Source: Pseudomonas sp. JAI120 (GTDB lineage Bacteria; Pseudomonadota; Gammaproteobacteria; Pseudomonadales; Pseudomonadaceae). Taken from it: a stretch of DNA of 64,000 nucleotides. Within the stretch, counting starts at the first letter, position 1; each line of letters opens with the position of its first letter. Made by a program: the position numbers and the translations under genes. The stretch spans positions 248,001 to 312,000 of the forward strand of contig NZ_JACHCZ010000007.1 in NCBI RefSeq assembly GCF_014207255.1. The letters are read 5' to 3'. The notes under the pieces are model-generated. The model searched no databases. It had not been told where the DNA came from and saw only the letters and a program-made list of their open reading frames with translations. Positions 39,262-48,259 of this stretch are shown here, piece by piece.

Positions 39262-39720
39262 GTGTCGAGCAAGCTAGAAGAGTTGCAGGCCTTGTTGGCC
39301 CCGGTGGTCGTGGCCCTAGGCTATGAATGCTGGGGTATTGAGTTTTCGGCTCAAGGTCGCCACTCAATGTTGCGCGTTTATATCGATAAAGAGGGCGGTG
39401 TGCTGGTGGACGATTGTGCCATTGTCAGCCGTCAGATCAGCGGTGTTCTGGATGTTGAAGATCCTATCTCCGTTGAATACACCCTCGAAGTTTCCTCGCC
39501 AGGCATGGAACGCCCACTGTTCACTATTGATCAGTTTGCAAAATTTGCCGGTGAACAAGTGAAGATCAAGCTGCGATCCCCGTTCGAAGGGCGTCGCAAC
39601 TTTCAGGGCCTTCTGCGCGGTGTAGAAGAACAGGATGTAGTGGTGCAGGTAGAAGACCATGAGTTCCTGTTGCCGATCGATATGATCGACAAGGCCAACA
39701 TTATTCCCAGTTTTGACTGA
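39262..39720 (+). CDS. rimP: Ribosome maturation factor RimP
   Basis: A 152-residue protein needed for 30S maturation. The GTG at 39262 (VSSKLEELQALLAPVV) has a GAGGGGG site and gives the family length; an ATG at 39199 sits in the terminator hairpin. Family marks: ALGYECWGIEF, LRVYIDKEGGV, DCAIVSRQISGVLDVEDPI and the TLEVSSPGMERPL segment. First gene of the rimP-nusA-infB operon. Confidence 0.97.
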   Translation: MSSKLEELQALLAPVVVALGYECWGIEFSAQGRHSMLRVYIDKEGGVLVDDCAIVSRQISGVLDVEDPISVEYTLEVSSPGMERPLFTIDQFAKFAGEQVKIKLRSPFEGRRNFQGLLRGVEEQDVVVQVEDHEFLLPIDMIDKANIIPSFD

Positions 39721-39767
39721 GACGCGGATCCCGCGGATCCAATGGCTTGCGAAAGGCGAGGCGTACG

Positions 39768-41249
39768 ATGAGCAAAGAAGTACTGCTGGTTGTTGAGTCG
39801 GTATCCAATGAAAAGGGTGTACCGGCAAACGTGATTTTTGAAGCGCTGGAGCTGGCCCTGGCCACTGCTACCAAAAAGCGTTTTGAAGACGAAGTTGATC
39901 TGCGTGTGGAAATCAACCGCCACACTGGTGCCTATGAAACTTTCCGTCGCTGGACGGTCGTTGAAGAAGCCGATCTTGATGATCCGGCCATCGAAACCTG
40001 GCCGAGCAAGGTTGCTGAAACGCACCCAGGCGCCCAGGTCGGTGATGTCGTCGAAGAAAAGATCGAATCCATCGAGTTCGGCCGTATCGCTGCACAGACC
40101 GCCAAGCAGGTCATCGTGCAGAAGGTTCGTGAAGCCGAGCGCGCTCAAGTCGTTGACGCCTATCGCGAGCGCCTGGGTGAAATCATCTCCGGCACCGTGA
40201 AAAAAGTTACCCGCGACAATGTGATCGTCGACCTGGGCAATAACGCCGAAGCGTTGCTGGCCCGCGAAGACATCATCTCTCGCGAAACCTTCCGTGTCGG
40301 CGTGCGTTTGCGTGCGCTGCTCAAGGAAATCCGCACCGAGAACCGTGGCCCTCAGTTGATCCTGTCGCGTACTGCGCCGGAAATGCTGATTGAGCTGTTC
40401 CGTATCGAGGTGCCGGAAATTGCCGAAGGCCTGATCGAAGTCATGGCTGCGTCCCGCGACCCGGGTTCACGTGCCAAGATCGCGGTCCGCTCCAAGGACA
40501 AACGCATCGACCCGCAAGGCGCTTGCATCGGTATGCGCGGTTCGCGCGTCCAGGCAGTGTCGGGCGAATTGGGCGGTGAGCGTGTGGACATCGTCCTATG
40601 GGACGATAACCCGGCGCAGTTCGTGATCAATGCCATGTCGCCGGCTGAAGTGGCGGCAATTATCGTTGACGAAGATGCCCATGCAATGGACATCGCCGTT
40701 GGCGCAGACAATCTGGCTCAGGCCATTGGTCGTGGTGGTCAGAACGTGCGTCTGGCCAGCCAGTTGACCGGCTGGACCCTGAACGTGATGACCGAATCGG
40801 ACATCCAGGCTAAGCAGCAAGCTGAAACCGGTGACATCCTGCGCAACTTCATCGACGAGTTGGAAGTCGACGAAGACCTGGCGCAGGTGCTGGTAGATGA
40901 AGGCTTTACCAGCCTGGAAGAGATTGCCTACGTACCGTTGGAAGAAATGCTCAACATCGACGGCTTTGACGAAGACACCGTCAACGAGCTTCGCGCTCGG
41001 GCCAAGGATCGTTTGTTGACTAAAGCCATCGCTACTGAGGAAAAGCTGGCAGACGCCCATCCGGCCGAAGACCTGCTCTCGCTTGAGGGTATGGACAAGG
41101 ATTTGGCGATGGAACTGGCGGTGCGCGGCGTAATTACCCGCGAAGACCTGGCCGAGCAGTCTATTGACGATCTGCTCGACATCGACGGCATTGACGATGA
41201 TCGTGCCGGCAAGTTGATCATGGCCGCCCGAGCCCATTGGTTCGAGTAA
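39768..41249 (+). CDS. nusA: Transcription termination/antitermination factor NusA
   Basis: A 493-residue RNA-polymerase-binding protein. Domains in order: N-terminal polymerase-binding (1-130, MSKEVLLVVESVSNEKGV), S1 (about 135-200, GEIISGTVKKV), two KH domains (DKRIDPQGACIGMRGSRVQ near 245; DNLAQAIGRGGQNVRLAS near 318) and two C-terminal acidic helix-hairpin repeats (VLVDEGFTSLEEIA and the later AVRGVITREDLA). The ATG at 39768 is preferred; the frame reaches back to 39747. 27 bases separate it from infB. Confidence 0.99.
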   Translation: MSKEVLLVVESVSNEKGVPANVIFEALELALATATKKRFEDEVDLRVEINRHTGAYETFRRWTVVEEADLDDPAIETWPSKVAETHPGAQVGDVVEEKIESIEFGRIAAQTAKQVIVQKVREAERAQVVDAYRERLGEIISGTVKKVTRDNVIVDLGNNAEALLAREDIISRETFRVGVRLRALLKEIRTENRGPQLILSRTAPEMLIELFRIEVPEIAEGLIEVMAASRDPGSRAKIAVRSKDKRIDPQGACIGMRGSRVQAVSGELGGERVDIVLWDDNPAQFVINAMSPAEVAAIIVDEDAHAMDIAVGADNLAQAIGRGGQNVRLASQLTGWTLNVMTESDIQAKQQAETGDILRNFIDELEVDEDLAQVLVDEGFTSLEEIAYVPLEEMLNIDGFDEDTVNELRARAKDRLLTKAIATEEKLADAHPAEDLLSLEGMDKDLAMELAVRGVITREDLAEQSIDDLLDIDGIDDDRAGKLIMAARAHWFE

Positions 41250-41276
41250 TTAGGCGCGGCCTGAGGAGAGAAGTGC

Positions 41277-43802
41277 ATGACGCAAGTCACGGTGAAACAA
41301 CTGGCCGATGAGGTCAAAACACCGGTAGAGCGCCTGTTGCAGCAGATGCGTGAGGCAGGTCTGCCGCACACCGCCGCCGATGAAGGTGTGAGCGATAGTG
41401 AGAAGCAGTCTTTGCTGACTCACTTGAAGAGCAGCCACAAGGCGAAAGTGGAAGAACCGCGCAAGATTACATTGCAGCGCAAAACCACCAGCACCCTGCG
41501 TGTTGCGGGTAGCAAGAGCATCAGCGTTGAAGTACGTAAGAAGAAAGTCTTCGTACAGCGCAGCCCGGAAGAAATTGAAGCCGAGCGCAAACGCGAACTG
41601 GAAGAACGTCGCGCAGTAGAAAATGCTGCACGTCAGAAGGCTGAAGAAGAAGCCAAGCGTCGCGCTGAAGAAGAAGCGCGTCGCCAGCCTGCTGCTGCGC
41701 AAACTGCTTCCACTGAAGCAGTCGCCGCGCCTAGCGCTCCTGTAGAGGCTGTGCGTGAGGCTGCTCCGGCTGCCGCAGCACCAGCGTCTGCAGCTGATGC
41801 CCGCAAGCGTGACGAACCTCGTCGTCCGGATAAACCACGTGCCGACGATAACAATCGTCGCGGTGGTGGTGGCGATGGCGAGCGTAAAAACGCTCCGCAT
41901 CGTGCTTCGGTCAAAGAGAAAGCGCCTGCTCCACGCGTTGCCCCACGTACTACCGACGAAGAAAGCGATAGCTTCCGTCGTGGTGGTCGTGGCAAGGCCA
42001 AGCTGAAGAAACGCAACGCCCACGGTTTCCAGAGCCCAACCGGCCCTGTCGTGCGTGATGTGCAGATCGGCGAGACCATCACTGTTGGCGACCTTGCCAA
42101 CCAGATGTCGGTCAAGGCAGCTGAAATCATCAAGTTCATGTTCAAACTGGGTACTCCAGCGACCATCAACCAGGTGCTTGATCAGGAAACTGCTCAACTG
42201 GTAGCCGAAGAACTGGGCCACAAAGTGACCCTGGTCAGCGACACCGCCCTGGAAGATTCCCTGGCAGAGTCCCTGAAGTTTGAAGGTGAGACGTTCTCCC
42301 GTGCGCCAGTCGTGACCGTAATGGGCCACGTTGACCATGGTAAGACTTCGCTGCTCGACTACATCCGTCGTGCCAAGGTAGCTGCTGGCGAAGCCGGTGG
42401 TATCACCCAGCACATCGGTGCGTACCACGTTGAAACCGAGCGCGGCATGGTCACCTTCCTCGACACCCCTGGTCACGCCGCGTTTACCGCAATGCGTGCC
42501 CGTGGTGCCAAGGCGACTGACATTGTGATCCTGGTTGTTGCAGCGGACGACGGCGTGATGCCGCAGACCATTGAAGCTGTCCAGCACGCTAAAGCCGCTG
42601 GTGTTCCTCTGGTTGTTGCCGTGAACAAGATCGACAAGCCGGGCGCCGATCTCGATCGCATCCGTAGCGAACTGTCGGTTCATGGCGTGACGTCTGAAGA
42701 GTGGGGCGGTGATACGCCGTTCGTTTCGGTTTCGGCGAAAGTCGGTACTGGCGTGGACGAACTGCTCGAAGCTGTCCTGCTGCAAGCTGAAGTACTTGAG
42801 CTGAAAGCAACCCCGTCGGCCCCAGGTCGTGGTGTTGTGGTTGAGTCGCGTCTCGACAAAGGTCGTGGCCCGGTTGCAACCGTACTGGTTCAAGACGGTA
42901 CTCTGCGTCAAGGCGATATGGTACTGGTCGGTTCGAACTATGGCCGTGTACGTGCCATGCTCGACGAGAACGGCAAGCCAATCAAGGAAGCCGGTCCTTC
43001 CATCCCTGTCGAGATCCTCGGCCTGGACGGTACTCCGGACGCCGGCGACGAGATGAGCGTGCTGTCTGACGAGAAGAAAGCCCGTGAAGTGGCTTTGTTC
43101 CGCCAAGGCAAGTTCCGCGAAGTCAAACTGGCTCGCGCTCACGCCGGCAAGCTGGAAAACATCTTCGAGAACATGGGCCAGGCAGAGAAGAAGACGCTTA
43201 ATATCGTCCTCAAATCTGACGTTCGTGGTTCCCTCGAAGCGTTGAACGGCGCCTTGAATGGCCTGGGTAACGACGAAGTGCAAGTGCGTGTTGTGGGTGG
43301 CGGTGTCGGTGGTATCACCGAATCCGACGCCAACCTGGCGCTGGCTTCCAACGCTGTACTGTTTGGCTTCAACGTGCGTGCCGATGCTGGCGCTCGCAAG
43401 ATTGTCGAGCAGGAAGGCCTGGACATGCGTTACTACAACGTCATCTACGACATCATCGAAGACGTCAAGAAAGCCCTCACCGGCATGCTTGGCAGCGACG
43501 TCCGCGAGAACATCCTAGGTATCGCCGAAGTACGTGACGTGTTCCGCTCGCCGAAATTTGGTGCGATCGCCGGTTGCATGGTTATCGAAGGTACCGTGTA
43601 CCGTAACCGTCCAATCCGTGTACTGCGTGAAGACATCGTTATCTTCGAAGGCGAGCTGGAATCCCTGCGCCGCTTCAAGGATGACGCTTCCGAAGTGCGT
43701 GCCGGCATGGAATGCGGTATCGGCGTCAAGAGCTACAACGACGTCAAGGCTGGCGACAAGATCGAAGTCTACGAGAAGGTTCAGGTTGCTCGCAGCCTCT
43801 AA
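41277..43802 (+). CDS. infB: Translation initiation factor IF-2
   Basis: An 841-residue GTPase that brings initiator tRNA to the 30S subunit. The N-terminal IF2 domain (1-55) is followed by a charged, Ala/Glu/Arg-rich linker of about 250 residues. The G domain has GHVDHGKTSLLD (G1, about 350), DTPGHAAF (G3), NKIDKPG (G4) and SAKVGTG (G5). The C-terminal part binds fMet-tRNA, whose gene lies just upstream of this operon. In E. coli internal starts yield shorter forms; that is not checked here. Confidence 0.99.
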   Translation: MTQVTVKQLADEVKTPVERLLQQMREAGLPHTAADEGVSDSEKQSLLTHLKSSHKAKVEEPRKITLQRKTTSTLRVAGSKSISVEVRKKKVFVQRSPEEIEAERKRELEERRAVENAARQKAEEEAKRRAEEEARRQPAAAQTASTEAVAAPSAPVEAVREAAPAAAAPASAADARKRDEPRRPDKPRADDNNRRGGGGDGERKNAPHRASVKEKAPAPRVAPRTTDEESDSFRRGGRGKAKLKKRNAHGFQSPTGPVVRDVQIGETITVGDLANQMSVKAAEIIKFMFKLGTPATINQVLDQETAQLVAEELGHKVTLVSDTALEDSLAESLKFEGETFSRAPVVTVMGHVDHGKTSLLDYIRRAKVAAGEAGGITQHIGAYHVETERGMVTFLDTPGHAAFTAMRARGAKATDIVILVVAADDGVMPQTIEAVQHAKAAGVPLVVAVNKIDKPGADLDRIRSELSVHGVTSEEWGGDTPFVSVSAKVGTGVDELLEAVLLQAEVLELKATPSAPGRGVVVESRLDKGRGPVATVLVQDGTLRQGDMVLVGSNYGRVRAMLDENGKPIKEAGPSIPVEILGLDGTPDAGDEMSVLSDEKKAREVALFRQGKFREVKLARAHAGKLENIFENMGQAEKKTLNIVLKSDVRGSLEALNGALNGLGNDEVQVRVVGGGVGGITESDANLALASNAVLFGFNVRADAGARKIVEQEGLDMRYYNVIYDIIEDVKKALTGMLGSDVRENILGIAEVRDVFRSPKFGAIAGCMVIEGTVYRNRPIRVLREDIVIFEGELESLRRFKDDASEVRAGMECGIGVKSYNDVKAGDKIEVYEKVQVARSL

Positions 43803-43873
43803 CTCGCGCACTTCCGGAGCCACGCCGTGTGTGGGCATGCAAATGCCCCGCAAAGCGTACGGACTCTAAACGC

Positions 43874-43908
43874 AACGCCCGGTCTGGCTTTTGTCAGGCC
43901 GGGCGTTT
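43874..43908 (+). terminator. Terminator-like hairpin between infB and rbfA
   Basis: AACGCCCGG / CCGGGCGTT followed by TTGCCG, in a 160-base gap. It may partly end transcription after infB so that rbfA-truB-rpsO-pnp is set lower or has its own promoter. Confidence 0.55.
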
Positions 43909-43962
43909 GCCGCTTTCAGACCCCATGGGTTTCCACCGTGTGGCAGTAACAGGTAACAAGAC

Positions 43963-44358
43963 ATGGCAAAAGAATACAGCCGTACCCAGCGTATCGGCGA
44001 TCAGATGCAGCGCGAGCTGGCCCAACTGATCCGTCGCGAAGTTAAAGACCCGCGCGTTGGCCTGGTCACCATCACTGCCGTTGAAGTGAGTCGTGACGTG
44101 GGTCATGCGAAGATCTTCATCACCGTGATGGGGCAGGACAACAGCGAAGAAATCGCGCAAAGCATCAAGGTGCTCAACTCGGCCGCAGGTTTCCTGCGCA
44201 TGCAGTTGGCCCGTGAAATGAAGTTGCGCAGCGTGCCCCAGTTGCACTTCCACTACGACGAAAGCGTCGTGCGTGGCGCGCACCTGTCGGCACTGATCGA
44301 GCGCGCCGTGGCTGAAGACAGCCAGCACCCATCCACACCTGAAGACGCCAAGGAGTAA
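43963..44358 (+). CDS. rbfA: Ribosome-binding factor A
   Basis: A 131-residue KH-fold protein that binds the 30S subunit for late 16S maturation and cold adaptation. It begins AKEYSRTQRIGDQMQRELAQ and contains REVKDPRVGLVTITAVEVSRD and the LHFHYDESVVRGAHL segment. truB starts four bases after its stop, so the two are coupled. Confidence 0.98.
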   Translation: MAKEYSRTQRIGDQMQRELAQLIRREVKDPRVGLVTITAVEVSRDVGHAKIFITVMGQDNSEEIAQSIKVLNSAAGFLRMQLAREMKLRSVPQLHFHYDESVVRGAHLSALIERAVAEDSQHPSTPEDAKE

Positions 44359-44361
44359 GCG

Positions 44362-45279
44362 GTGGCTCAGGTCAAACGTATCCGTCGCAACGTCAGCGGC
44401 ATCATTCTGCTCGACAAGCCCATTGGCTTTACCTCCAATGCCGCATTGCAGAAGGTTCGCTGGTTGCTCAATGCCGAGAAGGCCGGACATACCGGCAGCC
44501 TCGATCCCCTGGCCACCGGCGTACTGCCGTTGTGCTTTGGCGAGGCCACCAAGTTCTCGCAATACCTGCTCGACTCCGACAAGGGTTACGAAACCCTGAT
44601 GCAACTGGGCAAGACCACCACCACGGCAGACGCCGAAGGTGATGTTTTGCAGGTTCGCGACGTGACCGTTGGTCGTGCTGATATCGAAGCTGCTTTACCT
44701 GCTTTTCGTGGGCAAATCAGTCAGATACCGCCGATGTACTCAGCTCTCAAGCGTGATGGGCAACCCCTTTACCAGCTGGCACGTGCGGGCGAAGTAGTGG
44801 AGCGCGAACCGCGTTCTGTTACTATTGCGCGCTTGGAATTGCTCGCCTGTGAAGGTGACACCGCACGCCTGGCCGTGGACTGCAGCAAAGGCACCTATAT
44901 CCGTACCCTGGTGGAAGATATTGGTGAACAGCTCGGTTGCGGCGCGTATGTTGCAGAGCTGCGACGCACCCAGGCAGGACCTTTCAGCCTGGCCCAGACG
45001 GTCACGCTGGAAGAGTTGGAAGCGGTACACGCTGAAGGCGGCAACGAAGCGGTTGATCGCTTCCTGATGCCATCGGACAGCGGTTTGCTGGATTGGCCAT
45101 TGCTGCACTTTTCGGAGCACAGCGCGTTCTACTGGCTTAACGGTCAGCCGGTACGCGCCCCGGATGCCCCGAAGTTCGGCATGGTGCGGGTACAGGATCA
45201 TAACGGTCGCTTTATCGGTATCGGTGAAGTGAGCGAAGACGGGCGCATCGCGCCACGTCGACTGATTCGGTCAGAATGA
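44362..45279 (+). CDS. truB: tRNA pseudouridine-55 synthase
   Basis: A 305-residue enzyme making pseudouridine 55 in the T arm of tRNAs. Marks: LLDKPIGFTSNAALQKVR, the catalytic Asp in GHTGSLDPLATGVLPLC (about residue 48), KGYETLMQLGKTT and KGTYIRTLVEDIG. The C-terminal part is PUA-like. Start is GTG 44362. It is followed by a 115-base gap to rpsO. Confidence 0.98.
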   Translation: MAQVKRIRRNVSGIILLDKPIGFTSNAALQKVRWLLNAEKAGHTGSLDPLATGVLPLCFGEATKFSQYLLDSDKGYETLMQLGKTTTTADAEGDVLQVRDVTVGRADIEAALPAFRGQISQIPPMYSALKRDGQPLYQLARAGEVVEREPRSVTIARLELLACEGDTARLAVDCSKGTYIRTLVEDIGEQLGCGAYVAELRRTQAGPFSLAQTVTLEELEAVHAEGGNEAVDRFLMPSDSGLLDWPLLHFSEHSAFYWLNGQPVRAPDAPKFGMVRVQDHNGRFIGIGEVSEDGRIAPRRLIRSE

Positions 45280-45394
45280 CCGAACGAGTGTGGCTGTTAA
45301 CAGGCACGGTCAACACTCATTTTTAGATACAGGGATTTGTCCCTGGCCTGTTGAGACTGCCCTTTGGGTGGTTTCCTGAAAAAAGGATTGCCTC

Positions 45395-45664
45395 ATGGCT
45401 CTCGACGTTCAAGAAAAAGCACAAATCGTAGCTGACTATCAGCAAGCTGTTGGTGACACTGGTTCGCCAGAAGTGCAAGTTGCACTGCTGACCCACAACA
45501 TCAACAAGCTGCAAGGTCACTTCAAGGCCAACGGTAAAGATCACCACTCCCGTCGTGGTCTGATCCGCATGGTAAACCAGCGCCGTAAGCTGCTGGACTA
45601 CCTGAAAGGCAAGGATCTGGGTCGTTATCAGGCTCTGATCGGTCGCCTGGGTCTGCGTCGCTAA
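45395..45664 (+). CDS. rpsO: 30S ribosomal protein S15
   Basis: An 89-residue, all-helical primary 16S-binding protein: QKAQIVADYQQAVGDTGSPEVQVALLT near the start (shown in part), the HHSRRGL segment and the C-terminal RYQALIGRLGLRR. An AAAAGGA site precedes the ATG. In E. coli S15 represses its own translation via a leader fold; not examined here. Confidence 0.99.
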   Translation: MALDVQEKAQIVADYQQAVGDTGSPEVQVALLTHNINKLQGHFKANGKDHHSRRGLIRMVNQRRKLLDYLKGKDLGRYQALIGRLGLRR

Positions 45665-45702
45665 TCAGCGATTGCGCTAGAGGTTGGTTGTCTGCCGTGT
45701 GT

Positions 45703-45740
45703 CAGTGGGATTCCCACTGGCCCATGGTAGGCTCCCAGCC
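45703..45740 (+). promoter_or_regulatory. Paired hairpins in the rpsO-pnp gap (pnp leader)
   Basis: CAGTGGG-ATT-CCCACTG (45703-45719) and AGGCT-CCC-AGCCT (about 45728-45740) in the 195-base gap. In E. coli the pnp leader is cut by RNase III and then controls pnp translation; these hairpins are candidates for such a structure. No U-run, so not terminators. Confidence 0.45.
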
Positions 45741-45859
45741 TCAAGTTTTATCTGGATACACGTTTTACCCCTGGACAAGGGTTGGGCCGATTCCCGACAT
45801 TGCCCAAGAATTTCGCAAGAAGACAAGTTCCCCAAGAGCCACAAAGAAGGTAGGACACC

Positions 45860-47965
45860 GTGAACCCGGTTATCAAAAAATTCCAGTTCGGTCAGTCGAC
45901 CGTTACCCTCGAGACAGGCCGTATCGCCCGTCAAGCCTCCGGCGCAGTGCTGGTTACCGTTGACGACGACGTTACCGTGTTGGTGACCGTTGTTGGCGCC
46001 AAGCACGCCGACCCAAGCAAAGGCTTCTTCCCTCTTTCTGTCCACTACCAGGAAAAGACTTACGCTGCCGGTAAGATCCCTGGCGGTTTTTTCAAGCGTG
46101 AAGGTCGTCCTTCCGAGAAAGAAACCCTGACTTCCCGACTGATCGACCGTCCGATCCGTCCGCTGTTCCCAGAAGGCTTCATGAACGAAGTGCAGGTTGT
46201 CTGCACCGTCGTTTCCACCAGCAAGAAGACCGATCCGGACGTCGCTGCGATGATCGGTACCTCGGCTGCCCTGGCCATCTCCGGTATTCCTTTCGATGGC
46301 CCGATCGGCGCAGCCCGCGTTGCTTTCCACGAAAGCACCGGTTACCTGCTGAACCCGACTTACGAGCAACTGAAAGCGTCGAGCCTGGACATGGTCGTTG
46401 CCGGTACTTCGGAAGCCGTGTTGATGGTTGAATCGGAAGCCAAAGAGCTGACCGAAGACCAGATGCTGGGCGCCGTACTGTTTGCTCACGACGAGTTCCA
46501 GGTTGTGATCAACGCTGTTAAAGAACTGGCTGCCGAAGCTGCCAAGCCTACCTGGGCCTGGGCTCCGCAAGCCGAAGCCACCGAACTGCTGGGCGCTATC
46601 CGCTCCGAGTTCGGCACTGCGATCTCCGACGCCTACACCATCACCGTCAAGGCCGACCGTTACGCTCGCCTGGGTGAGCTGAAGGATCAGGTTGTTGCCA
46701 AGCTGTCCGGCGAAGAAGGCCAGCCTTCTTCCAGCGAAGTCAAAGCAGCCTTCGGTGAGATCGAATACCGCACCGTTCGCGAAAACATCGTTAACGGCAA
46801 GCCACGTATCGACGGCCGCGACACTCGCACCGTACGCCCGCTGAACATCGAAGTCGGCGTTCTGCCGAAGACTCACGGTTCGGCACTGTTCACCCGTGGC
46901 GAAACCCAAGCCCTGGTCGTCGCCACCCTGGGTACTGCCCGTGACGCACAGTTGCTGGATACCCTGGAAGGCGAGAAAAAAGACCCGTTCATGCTGCACT
47001 ACAACTTCCCTCCGTTCTCGGTGGGCGAGTGTGGTCGCATGGGTGGTGCTGGTCGTCGCGAAATCGGTCACGGCCGTCTGGCCCGTCGCTCGGTCCAGGC
47101 CATGCTGCCTGCTGCTGACGTGTTCCCGTACACCATCCGTGTTGTGTCGGAAATCACCGAGTCCAACGGTTCCAGCTCCATGGCTTCGGTCTGCGGTGCT
47201 TCCCTGGCTCTGATGGACGCTGGTGTGCCGATGAAGGCACCGGTGGCCGGTATCGCCATGGGCCTGGTTAAAGAAGGCGAGAAGTTCGCCATCCTGACCG
47301 ACATCCTGGGTGACGAAGACCACCTGGGCGACATGGACTTCAAAGTAGCCGGTACCGCCAAAGGTGTTACCGCGCTGCAGATGGACATCAAGATCAAGGG
47401 CATCACCGAAGAGATCATGGAAATCGCCCTGGGCCAAGCCCTGGAAGCGCGCCTGAACATCCTCGGTCAGATGAACCAGATCATTGGTCAGTCCCGTACC
47501 GAACTGTCGGAAAATGCTCCGACCATGATCGCGATGAAAATCGACACCGACAAAATCCGTGATGTTATCGGTAAAGGCGGCGCGACCATTCGTGCGATCT
47601 GTGAAGAGACCAAGGCTTCGATCGACATCGAAGACGACGGCTCGATCAAGATCTTCGGCGAAACCAAGGAAGCTGCAGAAGCTGCACGTCAGCGCGTCCT
47701 GGGCATCACCGCTGAAGCCGAGATCGGCAAGATCTACGTCGGTAAGGTTGAGCGCATCGTCGACTTCGGCGCATTCGTCAACATCCTGCCAGGCAAAGAC
47801 GGTTTGGTTCACATCTCCATGCTGAGCGACGCTCGCGTTGAGAAAGTGACCGACATTCTGAAAGAAGGCCAGGAAGTGGAAGTGCTGGTATTGGACGTGG
47901 ACAACCGCGGCCGTATCAAGCTGTCCATCAAGGACGTAGCAGCAGCCAAGGCTTCGGGCGTTTAA
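45860..47965 (+). CDS. pnp: Polyribonucleotide nucleotidyltransferase (PNPase)
   Basis: A 701-residue 3'-5' phosphorolytic exoribonuclease, part of the degradosome. Two RNase PH domains (about 5-215 and 310-545; PGGFFKREGRPSEKE and NFPPFSVGECGRMGG bind RNA and phosphate) flank a helical linker. A KH domain (IRDVIGKGGATIRAI, about 560) and an S1 domain (GKIYVGKVERIVDFGAFV, about 620) end the protein. Start is GTG 45860, with AGGAC upstream. A strong terminator follows. Confidence 0.99.
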   Translation: MNPVIKKFQFGQSTVTLETGRIARQASGAVLVTVDDDVTVLVTVVGAKHADPSKGFFPLSVHYQEKTYAAGKIPGGFFKREGRPSEKETLTSRLIDRPIRPLFPEGFMNEVQVVCTVVSTSKKTDPDVAAMIGTSAALAISGIPFDGPIGAARVAFHESTGYLLNPTYEQLKASSLDMVVAGTSEAVLMVESEAKELTEDQMLGAVLFAHDEFQVVINAVKELAAEAAKPTWAWAPQAEATELLGAIRSEFGTAISDAYTITVKADRYARLGELKDQVVAKLSGEEGQPSSSEVKAAFGEIEYRTVRENIVNGKPRIDGRDTRTVRPLNIEVGVLPKTHGSALFTRGETQALVVATLGTARDAQLLDTLEGEKKDPFMLHYNFPPFSVGECGRMGGAGRREIGHGRLARRSVQAMLPAADVFPYTIRVVSEITESNGSSSMASVCGASLALMDAGVPMKAPVAGIAMGLVKEGEKFAILTDILGDEDHLGDMDFKVAGTAKGVTALQMDIKIKGITEEIMEIALGQALEARLNILGQMNQIIGQSRTELSENAPTMIAMKIDTDKIRDVIGKGGATIRAICEETKASIDIEDDGSIKIFGETKEAAEAARQRVLGITAEAEIGKIYVGKVERIVDFGAFVNILPGKDGLVHISMLSDARVEKVTDILKEGQEVEVLVLDVDNRGRIKLSIKDVAAAKASGV

Positions 47966-47989
47966 TTACCCCAGGCTTCACGCTGAAAA

Positions 47990-48015
47990 AGAGGACTCTT
48001 CGGAGTCCTTTTTTA
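47990..48015 (+). terminator. Terminator of pnp operon
   Basis: AGGACTC-TTCG-GAGTCCT stem with UUCG tetraloop, followed by T6. Confidence 0.95.
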
Positions 48016-48173
48016 TGCCTGAAGGAAAATGTCGAAAAATCAGACGCTTAGTAAATCCAAGAAACCGCAACTTGCACGCAGGCACGATCGCCTTCATGCA
48101 AATTGCACGATTCCGAAATTAGGAGATTTTTATAAGTGCATGATTTTTAAGAATTTAATATGCGTTCGAGACT

Positions 48174-48189
48174 TGGCACACTGCCTGCA
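48174..48189 (+). promoter_or_regulatory. Sigma-54 promoter of the BON-domain gene
   Basis: TGGCACACTGCCTGCA matches the -24/-12 consensus TGGCACgNNNNTTGCa at all but one defined base and has exact GG-GC spacing. The start of transcription would fall near 48200, about 60 bases before the ATG. Two TTGCACG copies (48072 and 48104, one within TGCAAATTGCA) lie upstream and could be enhancer sites. Confidence 0.78.
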
Positions 48190-48259
48190 ATAACCCTGTT
48201 AACGCTGCAGCATCAAGGTTCACACACTGCAGACTTTCAATAAAACAGGAGTTACTCGT

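Noticed and set aside
41250..43283. 677-codon open frame opposite infB
   Set aside because: Shadow of infB; repetitive translation from the charged linker.
45677..47812. 711-codon open frame opposite pnp
   Set aside because: Shadow of pnp; same reason.
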